From: Pedobacter westerhofensis
GTDB lineage: Bacteria > Bacteroidota > Bacteroidia > Sphingobacteriales > Sphingobacteriaceae
DNA: 64,000 bases
Assembly (NCBI RefSeq): GCF_900182595.1
Contig: NZ_FXTN01000004.1
Span: forward strand, 434,001-498,000
Reading direction: 5' to 3'
Each line of letters opens with the position of its first letter. Position 1 is the stretch's first letter. This document shows, piece after piece, positions 1-8,186 of this stretch. Position numbers and translations under genes: made by a program. The notes under the pieces were generated by a model. That model ran no database searches. It was not told the DNA's origin and worked only from the letters and a program-made list of their open reading frames with translations.

Positions 1-129
1 TTAAATACCAACGAAATCTTTGCTTCAGGATCTTTGCTGAAGGAGTTGAATGAGGTATGGCCACCGCAGGCGGGATTGTATTTTCTGGCGTTGTTATATA
101 ATAAACGGGCACTTTATATTACTGATTAG
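1..129 (+). CDS. C-terminal end of an unidentified protein (5' part outside window)
   Basis: An open frame runs from base 1 to a TAG at 127-129 and gives 42 residues ending in ALYITD. It contains no motif I can assign. It ends 26 bases before the exporter gene and on the same strand, so it is probably part of the same peptide-export or peptide-modification operon. Such operons usually carry a precursor or maturation enzyme at this place, but the residues seen do not decide this. Confidence 0.55.
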   Translation, partial: LNTNEIFASGSLLKELNEVWPPQAGLYFLALLYNKRALYITD

Positions 130-155
130 CTTCAGTTATCATCTGATTTTATGGA

Positions 156-2363
156 ATGAGAAATTTTCCTCACTATTCACAATTTGATTCCATTGACTGC
201 GGGCCCGGCTGCCTGCAAATCATTTCCAAATTTTATGGCAGAGAATATTCCCTAAATCTGTTGCGTAGTTTAAGTAATGTTGGCCGGGAAGGTGTGTCTG
301 TATTGGGCATCTGCCGTGCCGCAGAAAAACTGGGCTTCAACTCAACACCAGTAAAGATCAGCTTTGCAGATTTTGCATCGCGTGTGCAACTTCCCTGTAT
401 TGTGCACTGGCAGCAAAACCATTTTCTTGTGGTTTACAAAATCACATCAAAATATGTTTATCTCTCAGATCCGGGTTCTTCAAGGCAGAAAGTTACTGTT
501 GCTGCCTTTCTGAAAAACTGGATCAGTGATGTAGAAGATAATGAGAAAATCGGGATCGTCATCGCTCTGGAAATGCTGCCCGCATTCAAGACCATCAATC
601 TGGAAGATTCAAATATCCCGCAGGCCAATAAAACAGAGGGGCTAAAATATCTTTTCGAACATTTGTTCAGCCATAAAAAAGTGATCATCCAAATAGCCTT
701 CGGGCTATTCTTCAGCACCTTATTTACGCTGATCCTTCCTTTTCTTACCCAGGGTATTATTGATTCCGGGATAAATGAAAAAGATATCAATTTTATATAC
801 CTGCTGGTTTTTGGACAAATTGCTATTTATACGGGACAATTGGTAATAGAATTTATTCAAAACTGGCTGCTGATGTATGTTGGTTCAAGGATCAATGTGA
901 CAATGGTCTCTGAGTTTTTATCCAAGATTATGGCTATGCCCATCAAATATTTTGACACAAAACTTTCCGGAGACCTGCTGCAGCGGATAGATGACCATAA
1001 AAGAATAGAGAAGTTCCTGACGTCCAAAACTCTGGGCCTGATCTTCCAGGTGCTGTTGTTCGCTGCCTTCGTGACTGTACTTGCCTTCTATAATACAAGC
1101 GTTTTTGTTTGCTTTATGATTGGGACTTCAGGGTATATTGGATGGGTCTTATTGTTTCATCGTAAAAGGAGGATAGTTGACTTCCAGAAGTTTATTGAGC
1201 TGTCGAAGAACCAATCCAAGCAGATTGAAATTATAAACGGGATGCAGGACATTAAACTGCACAACTCAGAGCGGCAGAAAAGATGGGAATGGCAGGAAAT
1301 ACAAGCCAGATTGTTTGATATTAACCTACGCTATCTTTCACTTGAACAATACCAGCGACTGGGTGCAAAATTTATCAACAGCATTAAAAATATCATTATC
1401 ACGCTAATTGCCACAAAAGCTGTAATTGCGGGCGACATGTCTTTGGGCCAGCTCATCGCGATCCAGTTTATCGTGGGAGAACTTAACTCTCCACTGAGCT
1501 CCGCGATAGACTTTATTCAATCCTACCAGGAAGCCAAAATTAGTCTGGACAGAATAGGAGAGATGCAACAACCGCAGTCAGACAGCAGTAGTTTGACAGA
1601 CCATCTGCTGCGTCCCTTGTCTTCGGGATCCCTGCAGTTAATAAAAGTTAGTTTTACCTATGCCGGAACGCACTATTCAAAAGTATTAAAAGACGTAGAC
1701 CTGCATATTCCTGAAGGAAAAACGACAGCCATTGTGGGACTGAGCGGCAGCGGCAAAACGACTTTGTTAAAGCTGCTCATGAAATTCTATGAACCCACAG
1801 AGGGACAAATCGTAGTGGGCGATATTAACCTTAAATCTGTTAATGAGCAGATTTGGCGGGAGAAATGTGGTTCTGTACTACAGGATGGCTTTGTTTTTTC
1901 TGATACGATCGCCAGAAATATCGCTTTAGGAGTAGAGAACATAGATCATCGACAGTTGTTTGAGGCAGCGAAGATTGCCAATATACGGGAGTTCATTGAT
2001 TCACTTCCACTGGGTTTTAATACTAAAATTGGTCCGGAGGGAATAGGGATAAGTCAGGGCCAGCGCCAGCGTCTGCTCATTGCCCGGGCCGTATATAAAA
2101 ATCCGGATTATATATTTTTTGATGAAGCTACAAATGCCCTGGACGCGAATAATGAAAAAGTGATCATCAGAAATCTGGATGATTTTTTCAAAGGAAGAAC
2201 AGTAGTAGTGGTAGCACACCGGCTAAGTACAGTTATCAATGCTGATAAAATTTATGTGCTTGAAAATGGAAGTGTTGTTGAATCTGGTTCGCACCGCGAG
2301 CTCATTGATAAATCGGGTGCTTATTTCACGCTGATAAAAAACCAATTGGAACTTGGAAATTAA
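156..2363 (+). CDS. Peptidase-containing ABC transporter (C39 peptidase, bacteriocin-type exporter)
   Basis: A 735-residue inner-membrane protein with the three-part build of peptide exporters. The N-terminal C39 cysteine peptidase (about 1-130) shows the expected Gln9, Cys15, His89 and Asp105, which in the family remove a double-glycine leader. About five or six hydrophobic helices follow (about 175-450). The ATPase domain (about 500-735) has Walker A GLSGSGKTT near 530, a signature written ISQGQ instead of LSGGQ, Walker B IFFDEA, and the H-loop AHRLST. The ATG at 156 puts Cys15 at the normal distance from the N terminus. The membrane-fusion gene follows after 5 bases. No precursor peptide with a double-glycine leader is visible in the window, so the cargo is unknown. 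The family call is firm; the substrate class is inferred. Confidence 0.93.
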   Translation: MRNFPHYSQFDSIDCGPGCLQIISKFYGREYSLNLLRSLSNVGREGVSVLGICRAAEKLGFNSTPVKISFADFASRVQLPCIVHWQQNHFLVVYKITSKYVYLSDPGSSRQKVTVAAFLKNWISDVEDNEKIGIVIALEMLPAFKTINLEDSNIPQANKTEGLKYLFEHLFSHKKVIIQIAFGLFFSTLFTLILPFLTQGIIDSGINEKDINFIYLLVFGQIAIYTGQLVIEFIQNWLLMYVGSRINVTMVSEFLSKIMAMPIKYFDTKLSGDLLQRIDDHKRIEKFLTSKTLGLIFQVLLFAAFVTVLAFYNTSVFVCFMIGTSGYIGWVLLFHRKRRIVDFQKFIELSKNQSKQIEIINGMQDIKLHNSERQKRWEWQEIQARLFDINLRYLSLEQYQRLGAKFINSIKNIIITLIATKAVIAGDMSLGQLIAIQFIVGELNSPLSSAIDFIQSYQEAKISLDRIGEMQQPQSDSSSLTDHLLRPLSSGSLQLIKVSFTYAGTHYSKVLKDVDLHIPEGKTTAIVGLSGSGKTTLLKLLMKFYEPTEGQIVVGDINLKSVNEQIWREKCGSVLQDGFVFSDTIARNIALGVENIDHRQLFEAAKIANIREFIDSLPLGFNTKIGPEGIGISQGQRQRLLIARAVYKNPDYIFFDEATNALDANNEKVIIRNLDDFFKGRTVVVVAHRLSTVINADKIYVLENGSVVESGSHRELIDKSGAYFTLIKNQLELGN

Positions 2364-2368
2364 TTGAG

Positions 2369-3091
2369 ATGGAGGATAAGATCAAACTCATAGATGATAA
2401 AACAAATATGATCCTCAGCCGGCCACCGGGCTGGGTGTATCGCTGGGGAGTAGCAGTGACTATTACCTCCGTTTGTTTACTTTTATTCCTGTCTTTTGTA
2501 ATCCCTTACAAGGAAAGCATTACCTGTAAGGTTAAGTTTAGAACTACCCAGCAAATTTTGCCTGTACTGAGTCCTGTAGACGGGTTTGTTGGCGAACACC
2601 CATTCTATAAGAACAAAGCAATTAAAGCCAACCAGTTTTTATTTACAATATATGACGTATCAAATAAGGAATACATAGACTTAAAGGCTCCACATTCCGG
2701 CTTATTCATGCCTGCAGAGTATAATTTGAGGGGTAAAACGTATGTAAAAAAAAATGACACCTTGTTTTATATTGTACCGCAAATCAAGGACAATAGAGAT
2801 TTGTACGCCGCTGCTTCGGTCAATGCATTTGAACTTTCAAAATTGAATCCAGGCAATAAAGTCCAACTTAGCATCTCCCAATTCGGAAAAGTCATTGATC
2901 TCTTCGGCAGCGTTTCTTTTATCTCACGTATTCCAGATCAGAAAGGCAACTATCCGTTTTTTATTTTGCTGGAAAATAAAGATATCCGGTACCTGAGTGC
3001 AGGGAAACTGATTTATTTTAACCAGACCGGCACTGCCGAGGTGACCTACCGCACTGAAAAAATTTTCTATAAGTTGTTTAACTTCCTGTAA
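2369..3091 (+). CDS. HlyD-family membrane-fusion (adaptor) protein of the C39 exporter
   Basis: A 240-residue protein with a short cytoplasmic N terminus, one transmembrane helix at about 27-47, and a periplasmic part rich in beta strands. The stretch around residues 105-135 (APHSGLF ... GKTYVKKNDTLFYIVP) looks like a lipoyl/barrel-sandwich half-motif typical of HlyD adaptors. The protein is short and I see no long coiled-coil hairpin, as in compact Bacteroidota adaptors. It starts 5 bases after the ABC gene, so the two are surely co-transcribed and should form one type I export channel with a TolC-like protein encoded elsewhere. Its last bases overlap the degraded end of the opposite-strand zeta-toxin gene. 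Confidence 0.85.
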   Translation: MEDKIKLIDDKTNMILSRPPGWVYRWGVAVTITSVCLLLFLSFVIPYKESITCKVKFRTTQQILPVLSPVDGFVGEHPFYKNKAIKANQFLFTIYDVSNKEYIDLKAPHSGLFMPAEYNLRGKTYVKKNDTLFYIVPQIKDNRDLYAAASVNAFELSKLNPGNKVQLSISQFGKVIDLFGSVSFISRIPDQKGNYPFFILLENKDIRYLSAGKLIYFNQTGTAEVTYRTEKIFYKLFNFL

Positions 3092-3572
3092 TGGTTCTTA
3101 GGTGGAAGAAAGGTAAACAATTGCTGGCTGTGTATTCAGCGAGGTCATTACAGTATGTGATAACCTGAAGTAGCAATGTGAAATAAAAGTTCCTGAGGAA
3201 AGGTCTCACTCTGTGCTCAACACGCTGGATCGATTCCTCAATTGAATTCAGTCCTATAAAAATAAGATGTATTTCATATCCTGCATGACGAAACTCATTT
3301 GCAGTTTCCATTGGATTCGAGGAGCTGAAGTTTGTCTCAAATACATAGCTTTTCTGCTCACTGATGGCTTTTCATTTTTCCACTTTAAACACTTGTTCGT
3401 CCACTGCATTTAACAACACATCACTACCAATTTCTGGATATTTCTTAGTAAACTCAGTAAGGTGTTTGTCCCCGTCAAAAACAGTATAATCAGATTCCGT
3501 AAGTTTGCTAGAGAAAAGACTTTTGCCAGATCCATTTGGTCCTGCAATAATAAAAAGCCTCAAGTTATTCAT
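3078..3572 (-). pseudogene. Zeta-toxin-like P-loop kinase, broken by an in-frame TGA and truncated
   Basis: The first 66 codons (3572 to 3375) encode a P-loop (IIAGPNGSGKS) and a conserved FDGDKHLTEF segment. An in-frame TGA lies at 3374-3372. The same frame then stays open and reads EQKSYVFETNFSSSNP and GYEIHLIFIGL, which belong to the same zeta-toxin/UDP-GlcNAc-kinase-like fold; the FETNFS segment matches the family's FETTLS-type motif. After about residue 140 the sequence (VRPFLRNFYF...) no longer looks like the family, so the C terminus is also lost. The reading is therefore a dead toxin gene with one nonsense change and a damaged end. It starts 4 bases after the small gene at 3577-3822, a toxin-antitoxin-like arrangement. 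Confidence 0.78.
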
Positions 3573-3576
3573 AGGA

Positions 3577-3822
3577 TCAGACTAGCTCTCTCAGTACACT
3601 CTCCTTGGAATTTTCCTGGTTCTGTGAAATAAGGAATTTCTTTCCATTGGGATACTGGTGCATAAAGAAGTTAGGCTGGATACAAAGGTTGTTTCTATAT
3701 ACAATAGGTTTCTGCATATCGACGGTCAATTGAATTACCTCATTTAATGCACTCTTCAGACGTGATTCACGCTCCGATTTGGATAACTCAAATATGAGCC
3801 GATGTTTTTTATTGGTGGCCAT
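3577..3822 (-). CDS. Small protein paired with the zeta-toxin-like gene (possible antitoxin)
   Basis: An 81-residue soluble protein. I place the start at the ATG of MATNKKHRLI (3822), since the longer frame to 3855 adds only a hydrophobic, unlikely N terminus. The first half is charged and probably helical (LSKSERESRLKSALNEVIQ); the second half ends in QENSKESVLRELV. I do not recognise the family. Its stop lies 4 bases before the start of the P-loop toxin-like gene on the same strand, the classic order antitoxin then toxin, and that is the only ground for the role suggested. It appears intact although its partner is broken. A -7-like promoter element sits about 20 bases upstream. Confidence 0.5.
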   Translation of the reverse strand: MATNKKHRLIFELSKSERESRLKSALNEVIQLTVDMQKPIVYRNNLCIQPNFFMHQYPNGKKFLISQNQENSKESVLRELV

Positions 3823-3841
3823 AATACTGAACTTATAGATG

Positions 3842-3849
3842 CAAATATA
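3842..3849 (-). promoter_or_regulatory. -7 promoter element of the small toxin-partner gene
   Basis: Read on the minus strand this is TATATTTG, matching the Bacteroidota -7 consensus TAnnTTTG. It lies about 20 bases before the ATG at 3822. No good TTTG is found at the usual 19-base distance, so the promoter would be weak or its -33 element divergent. Confidence 0.4.
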
Positions 3850-4403
3850 CAACAATTACCTTGAATTAAAGTTAATCAGTAGAGCTCTCAGGGCTCTAAA
3901 TCGTATAATTTTATTGCCTCTGTTTGAAGTGTTAAAAATAGTGAAGTTATTTGGGGAAGGGAATAAATTCTTTCTGTTCAGGTTTTCTAAAATTATGCTA
4001 AATTTTATACTCTACCCAAGAATTCCATTTGATCCATTTCAGCTATGGGTGGCCCCACTTGCTTCTGTCGACGGATTTTATGTACGATTTAACCTGTCTA
4101 GCGAATCTAAAGGGGAAATTGATGGAGATCGGTTCGCAACTTACCAATGAAAAATTAGTTGATTAGAGTGTTTTAGTCGCATGCGCAGAACATAAGTACA
4201 TAACCTAAAACCACAAGTTATGAACCTTGGGGGAAGGTTTATCTACGAGGCTTAATGCAAAGTTTGTGGGGAATGTAGAAAGCAATAAAACCCCAGACAA
4301 ATACAATTTGAATCATTTAAATTCGCCATGATTCTGGAATGCCCAATCAAAGATTTTTCGCCGATCAACCGCTAACGACAAAAAATCCAAAGTGACATCG
4401 ACG
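3850..4403. other. Gene-free stretch in the decayed accessory patch
   Basis: This AT-rich stretch of about 550 bases holds no gene I can support. One open frame on the plus strand (3839-4150) has no recognisable motif and uneven composition; it may be a chance frame or the trace of a lost element. Lying between a dead toxin gene, an ORF6N gene and an integrase relic, the stretch is best read as remains of accessory DNA. Confidence 0.5.
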
Positions 4404-4952
4404 TTATAGATTATCAGGCTTAAATCCAATTCTAACTCTAGGACGTTTGGGCTTATCTTGTTTTTCCAGGAGTTCATCTAAATACTTAAAGACAATTTCC
4501 ATATTTTTATCTTGATTATCTAGCTTCCCCTTTATTTTCTCAATTTCAAGTTTAACTTCAGTAATATCCGTGAGTAAGAGCCGCATCTTTGTGAAGATCC
4601 TGATAATTTGAATATTTACTGATATTGCTCTGTCACTATTTAAAATACTTGACAACATAGCTACGCCCTGTTCTGTAAATGCAAATGGAGTAGAAGAGCC
4701 GAATTTAGCGTTTCTAGGCAGGTTATCACAAATTGTGATAACCTCATGCCACTCTTTTTTAGTTAATTGAAACATGAAATCTTCCGGAAACCGCAATATA
4801 TTCCTTCTCACCGACTGCTTTAATGCGCGTGTTTCGACTTCATATAAAATAGCAAGATCAAAGTCAAGCATTACTTTTCGTCCACGGATTTGAAATATCT
4901 TGTTCATGACAATCTCATCTGGTATAAGTGCATTATTGTTATGTTCTTCCAT
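4404..4952 (-). CDS. ORF6N domain protein (phage-type DNA-binding protein)
   Basis: A 182-residue protein. Residues about 10-95 form an ORF6N domain: the conserved block IRGRKVMLDFDLAILY, then ALKQSVRRNILRFPEDFMFQLT and the FAFTEQGVAMLSSILNS segment are characteristic. Residues about 120-165 are strongly heptad-like (EVKLEIEKIKGKLDNQDKN...), probably a coiled coil. The C terminus is basic. ORF6N proteins occur in phages and integrated elements and are thought to bind DNA through a KilA-N-like fold; a more exact role is not known. The gene seems intact and lies 55 bases from the integrase relic, which agrees with an origin in a former mobile element. Confidence 0.88.
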   Translation of the reverse strand: MEEHNNNALIPDEIVMNKIFQIRGRKVMLDFDLAILYEVETRALKQSVRRNILRFPEDFMFQLTKKEWHEVITICDNLPRNAKFGSSTPFAFTEQGVAMLSSILNSDRAISVNIQIIRIFTKMRLLLTDITEVKLEIEKIKGKLDNQDKNMEIVFKYLDELLEKQDKPKRPRVRIGFKPDNL

Positions 4953-5007
4953 AATGTTGATGCTAAACCCAATACATTTGGGTAAATTGGTTCTAACTTA
5001 TTTCAAT

Positions 5008-5343
5008 TTATCCTATGAGTGTTAATTTATTTTTCAACATTGCCATATCAGCGCCTACCTTACTATCAAGTATTTTCGCGTAATGTTGAGTGGTCTTAAT
5101 ATTTGTATGACCAAGCATTTTGGAAACGCTTTCTATGGGTACGCTGTTGCCGTCCAGTCGGCAAGTTTTAGTATTCCAATGTGCTGGATCACATAGTTTG
5201 CCCGTTGACAGCTCTTTAGGTACTCCATCTACGGTAATATGCATCTAAATTGGCATTTCGCCGGAAACATAATTTTTTGGCTTCTTCAAATAGAAGAGCA
5301 GACTAAATGTGTTTTTCGTTTTCTTAAGATTAGAGTTAAACAA
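5008..5343 (-). pseudogene. Tyrosine-recombinase (integrase) relic with internal deletion and stop codon
   Basis: Translation from a TTG at 5343 gives FNSNLKKTKNTFSLLFYLKK, the usual N terminus of Bacteroidota tyrosine integrases. A TAG at 5247-5245 interrupts the same frame, after which ITVDGVPKELSTGK continues the N-terminal arm-binding domain. Near base 5150 the sequence jumps from RLDG directly to VPIESVSKMLGH, the end of the catalytic domain, with the nucleophile in TTQHYAK. Nearly all of the core-binding and catalytic domains is missing: about 112 codons remain where such proteins normally have around 400. The frame is kept across the junction. The gene cannot be active. It lies about 290 bases from tRNA-Asp, a common type of integration site. 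Confidence 0.85.
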
Positions 5344-5574
5344 TACCGAAGCTCCGCCTTACGAAGCGAGCTCTACATTAACGTTAAAAAACAGTAATTA
5401 AATGAATGTAAATTAGCATTGCAGATACGAGTAATCAAGATGTTCAATTTTTTAATATGCTGATAGTCAATTATATATGAGGTTTTCAGTGAGTCAGGTG
5501 TTTTGATTCATTGACTCATGAATTACTCACTATTTGTACTGGAAATATTGTTTATTTCGCGAAGTCAATCAATC

Positions 5575-5609
5575 AAAAAAGCCCTTAATCATCAGATTAA
5601 AGGCTTTTT
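5575..5609 (-). terminator. Rho-independent terminator of tRNA-Asp copy 1
   Basis: On the minus strand an A-rich left arm with AAAGCC and TTAAT pairs, with one wobble, across a 5-6 base loop with ATTAAGGGC followed by six T. It lies 23 bases beyond the 3' end of the tRNA and points the same way. Confidence 0.8.
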
Positions 5610-5631
5610 GAATGTTTTACTACTTCTTATG

Positions 5632-5705
5632 CGGACCGGACGGGACTCGAACCCGCGACCTCCGCCGTGACAGGGCGGCATTCTAACCAGCTGAACTACC
5701 GGTCC
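5632..5705 (-). tRNA. tRNA-Asp (GTC), copy 1
   Basis: The minus strand folds as a 74-base cloverleaf. The acceptor arm is GGACCGG paired with CCGGTCC, the anticodon stem is CCGCC/GGCGG with loop CTGTCAC (anticodon GTC), and the T arm holds GGTTCGAGTCC. The discriminator base is G and no CCA is encoded. A -7 promoter element TATATTTG lies 19 bases upstream (5725-5732), but no TTTG is found 19 bases further on. The whole gene and its leader are repeated at 15689. Confidence 0.97.
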
Positions 5706-5724
5706 GTTCTCCCTTGCGGGGCTG

Positions 5725-5732
5725 CAAATATA
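5725..5732 (-). promoter_or_regulatory. -7 element of tRNA-Asp copy 1 promoter
   Basis: The minus strand reads TATATTTG. The position where copy 2 has its TTTG (-33) element reads AATA here, because the homology between the two copies ends before that point. The promoter is therefore only half conserved and may be weaker. Confidence 0.6.
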
Positions 5733-5769
5733 GAAAAAAAGCGCAATCCCGTATTAAATTTGTTTTTTT

Positions 5770-7401
5770 TTATATTTCTGGCTGCAATTTTTGTTTCTGC
5801 CTGATTTTGTAAAAGCTGATCAATCCAACGATTGCAATTGCCAAACTGAACAGATCAATAAACAAAATATCGGTAGCCCCGGTAGAATAGGTTTTCCATA
5901 TCCAGTTGCCAGTGCATACGCCATTAGCAACAGGTATCAGCAGGCTGAATACACTGCCTAACAACAGTGTTTCGCGGTTTGTGCGGTTTAAGTTTTTACG
6001 GATGATATAATAAGCAGACAGCAGGAGCCAGCTATAGAAGTAAACCCTGTAAATAAACGTCATATCAACAGCAGGGCTCACCTTGACTGCGATAAAAGTT
6101 ATAGCGGTAACAGGGAACATAGACAAGCAGATGGCAAGAAAAATATTGGCCAGCCAAAGGTTGAACTTCCGTTTACGCTCAGGAACATTCTTTTTATCAC
6201 GCGCAACCAGCCAGATCATTATTCCGGAAATAATAACCACACATCCCATCATTCCCAGAATGAAATAAATGATCCTGAGCGCATAACCGCTGTAATCTCC
6301 AAAATGCAAGTGATAGATCAGGCTTTTAACCTTAGCGATGTAGCTGCTTTCTCCAAGCGGAGATCTGTGATAAAACACCTTATTACTTTTAATGTCGTAA
6401 ATTACCTTTCCTGTTCCTGAGAAACTGCGCTGAGGATTAGCGGTTCCTTCAATCATAATGGCCATAGAGGCATCGCCGTAATTTTTGATCAGCACACGGA
6501 TGATATCAGAATCTTCCCAGGTTTTTTGAGTACGGTCAACATAAGATTGTACATCAGTTTTCACCGGCAAGGCCTGGTAGGTATAGGTATAAACCCTTGC
6601 ATCAGCATATTCCAGGTCACTGTACATCTTGTCTGCCTTGCCCTGATAAAACATAAATGTAAAAGGCATTAAAAGAATTGCGTTTACGATCAGCACTACT
6701 CCTGTGATTGCATAAACCAGCTGGAAGGGGAAACCAATCATTCCTAAAGCAGTATGGGCATCTGTCCAGACTGTTTTCACTTTAGACCAGGGCCTGAAGA
6801 CAAAGAAGTTGGACACAATTTTATCCCAGTGCAGGAGCAGGCCTGTGATCAGTGCAAACAGAAAAAAGAAGGAGACCAGGCCTGCAACCAGGTATCCGAA
6901 TGGTGTACCAATCCTGATGGGCACCTGATTTAACTGGGCAAGGAAATGGAGACGGTAGAGAAATTCTCCGAGGTCATAAGTTTGATCGTACGTTTTACTT
7001 TCTCCCTTATAAAAATTGTATTTAAAGTATGCTCCGTCGCCATCGTCGCGCCTTCCCCTTTTACGGCCTTTTTTTTCGTGACCAGGCTTCTTTTTTGGTG
7101 CAAGCGTACTGTCTTTTGTAGCTGTAACCTCAACATAGGTATCGAAGGTGTTTTTCTGCAGATAAAAAGATATGTCCCTGCCTTTTAGTTTGTACTTCTG
7201 ATCCAGGGAGTCCAGTAATTTATTGTAATCCAGCTTTTTATTTTCATGGGCATTGAACGATGTATTGCTCTGCCAGGCAGAGATTTCATCTTTGAACAAA
7301 GTATATGAACCTGCGAAAAAGATAACAAATAATATGGCTGATATGATAATACCACTGATGGTATGCGTATTAAAATATATATTATAATTTCTGTTTTTCA
7401 T
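5770..7401 (-). CDS. PepSY-associated transmembrane protein (iron/siderophore-type reductase family)
   Basis: A 543-residue inner-membrane protein. One helix lies at about 14-36 (GIIISAILFVIFFAGSYTLF). A periplasmic PepSY-type region follows, then helices near 165-190, 215-250, 375-395 and several at the C terminus. A basic patch KKKPGHEKKGRKRGRR lies at about 103-118. Conserved His residues (HTISG near 13, LHFLAQ near 152, HLHFGDY near 365) fit the heme- or metal-related histidines of this family. Such proteins are often linked to iron uptake, probably as ferric-siderophore reductases, but biochemistry is thin. It is the last gene of a three-gene operon whose upstream genes are small membrane proteins, with gaps of 7 and 2 bases. 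Confidence 0.82.
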   Translation of the reverse strand: MKNRNYNIYFNTHTISGIIISAILFVIFFAGSYTLFKDEISAWQSNTSFNAHENKKLDYNKLLDSLDQKYKLKGRDISFYLQKNTFDTYVEVTATKDSTLAPKKKPGHEKKGRKRGRRDDGDGAYFKYNFYKGESKTYDQTYDLGEFLYRLHFLAQLNQVPIRIGTPFGYLVAGLVSFFFLFALITGLLLHWDKIVSNFFVFRPWSKVKTVWTDAHTALGMIGFPFQLVYAITGVVLIVNAILLMPFTFMFYQGKADKMYSDLEYADARVYTYTYQALPVKTDVQSYVDRTQKTWEDSDIIRVLIKNYGDASMAIMIEGTANPQRSFSGTGKVIYDIKSNKVFYHRSPLGESSYIAKVKSLIYHLHFGDYSGYALRIIYFILGMMGCVVIISGIMIWLVARDKKNVPERKRKFNLWLANIFLAICLSMFPVTAITFIAVKVSPAVDMTFIYRVYFYSWLLLSAYYIIRKNLNRTNRETLLLGSVFSLLIPVANGVCTGNWIWKTYSTGATDILFIDLFSLAIAIVGLISFYKIRQKQKLQPEI

Positions 7402-7408
7402 GTTTCGG

Positions 7409-7690
7409 TTACAGTTTTAAAAGGAAGGGGATGGAGAAAAGGGCTGTTAGTAAAATATAGTATAGCCAGATTTTCCATGCGCTTTTTGACAGAAAGGCCA
7501 GGAGCATTAAGATGGCCCACAGCGTGTAGCCCGTAAAGGCTGCTGTGATAATTACATTTTTTGGTTCAAAAATATATCCAAGTAAATAATGAAAGGAGAT
7601 CATCACACAGTAGCCGCCCAGAAAACCGGCGGTTATTTTGAGGAATTTTTGAAAAGGGGATTTTGTAAGGTATTTTTTATTAGCTGGCAT
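7409..7690 (-). CDS. Small three-helix membrane protein in PepSY operon
   Basis: A 93-residue protein with a basic N terminus (MPANKKYLTKSPFQK) and three hydrophobic helices at about 18-38, 46-66 and 72-92. I do not recognise a named family with certainty. Small membrane proteins of this size (for example the DUF3649 and DUF3325 types) often travel with PepSY membrane proteins in iron-uptake loci of other phyla, so a role as subunit or assembly partner is a reasonable inference. It starts 2 bases after the preceding gene and ends 7 bases before the PepSY gene, so the three are one transcript. Confidence 0.6.
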   Translation of the reverse strand: MPANKKYLTKSPFQKFLKITAGFLGGYCVMISFHYLLGYIFEPKNVIITAAFTGYTLWAILMLLAFLSKSAWKIWLYYILLTALFSIPFLLKL

Positions 7691-7692
7691 AT

Positions 7693-8025
7693 TTAGAAAA
7701 TCAACTGTTCAAAAACAATGAAAAGCAGGAATAACGCGGCCATTTGCTTTACAGACACATAGCGAAACGGAAATAATAAAACAATCAGGCATCCCATTGC
7801 CATCAGGATAATCATAAAGCTGAAAGTCCCTGAGACCATACCATTGTCCAATACCAGCAAAATGAATGCGGCCAGCGTAAGTATCGCGCTGAGCACAGTT
7901 GACAGGACCCGCTTTTTTTCAAAATAGCTTGCCCACACAGGTTTATCAGACCAATCGTTCTTTTTTGATAAATTGTATAAGAACAGAAAGGCAATAAATA
8001 CCAGTAAAACAATTGTTGTGTACAT
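7693..8025 (-). CDS. Small four-helix membrane protein, first gene of PepSY operon
   Basis: A 110-residue protein, nearly all hydrophobic, with about four helices (2-20, 40-60, 65-88, 92-110) and a short charged loop after the first (NLSKKNDWSDKPVWASYFEKKR). The family is not recognised. It leads the operon with the next membrane protein and the PepSY protein, and a strong consensus promoter lies about 100 bases upstream. The start at 8025 is the only ATG that keeps the first helix whole. Confidence 0.62.
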   Translation of the reverse strand: MYTTIVLLVFIAFLFLYNLSKKNDWSDKPVWASYFEKKRVLSTVLSAILTLAAFILLVLDNGMVSGTFSFMIILMAMGCLIVLLFPFRYVSVKQMAALFLLFIVFEQLIF

Positions 8026-8123
8026 GAAAATGGATTATAATGAGCCGTTATCAATCAAAACAAATTGCGATTCAGAAACCATTTAGTGATGGGCTTCTCT
8101 TCTTTATTTAGATTGATTAAATG

Positions 8124-8154
8124 CAAATATATAAACGTAGAGTCATTTTTCAAA
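8124..8154 (-). promoter_or_regulatory. Consensus Bacteroidota promoter of the PepSY operon
   Basis: On the minus strand TTTG (8154-8151), exactly 19 bases, then TATATTTG (8131-8124). This is a full match to the Bacteroidota sigma-factor consensus TTTG-N19-TAnnTTTG. Transcription would begin near 8117, leaving a leader of about 90 bases before the ATG at 8025. Confidence 0.82.
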
Positions 8155-8186
8155 TGTTTTTTATTGATTTTACTGCAACGTTCATT

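Larger units (their letters stand above)
5630..5737. repeat. 108-bp direct repeat carrying tRNA-Asp, copy 1
   Basis: Bases 5630-5737 match 15687-15794 at every position but one (T5729 against G15786). The repeat covers the complete tRNA and its leader with the -7 promoter element, and stops just upstream of that element. Outside it the two loci are unrelated, including their terminators. Confidence 0.93.

Noticed and set aside
3839..4150. 103-codon open frame on the plus strand
   Set aside because: No recognisable motif, irregular composition, no promoter or partner; it overlaps the upstream region of the small toxin-partner gene and lies in decayed DNA.
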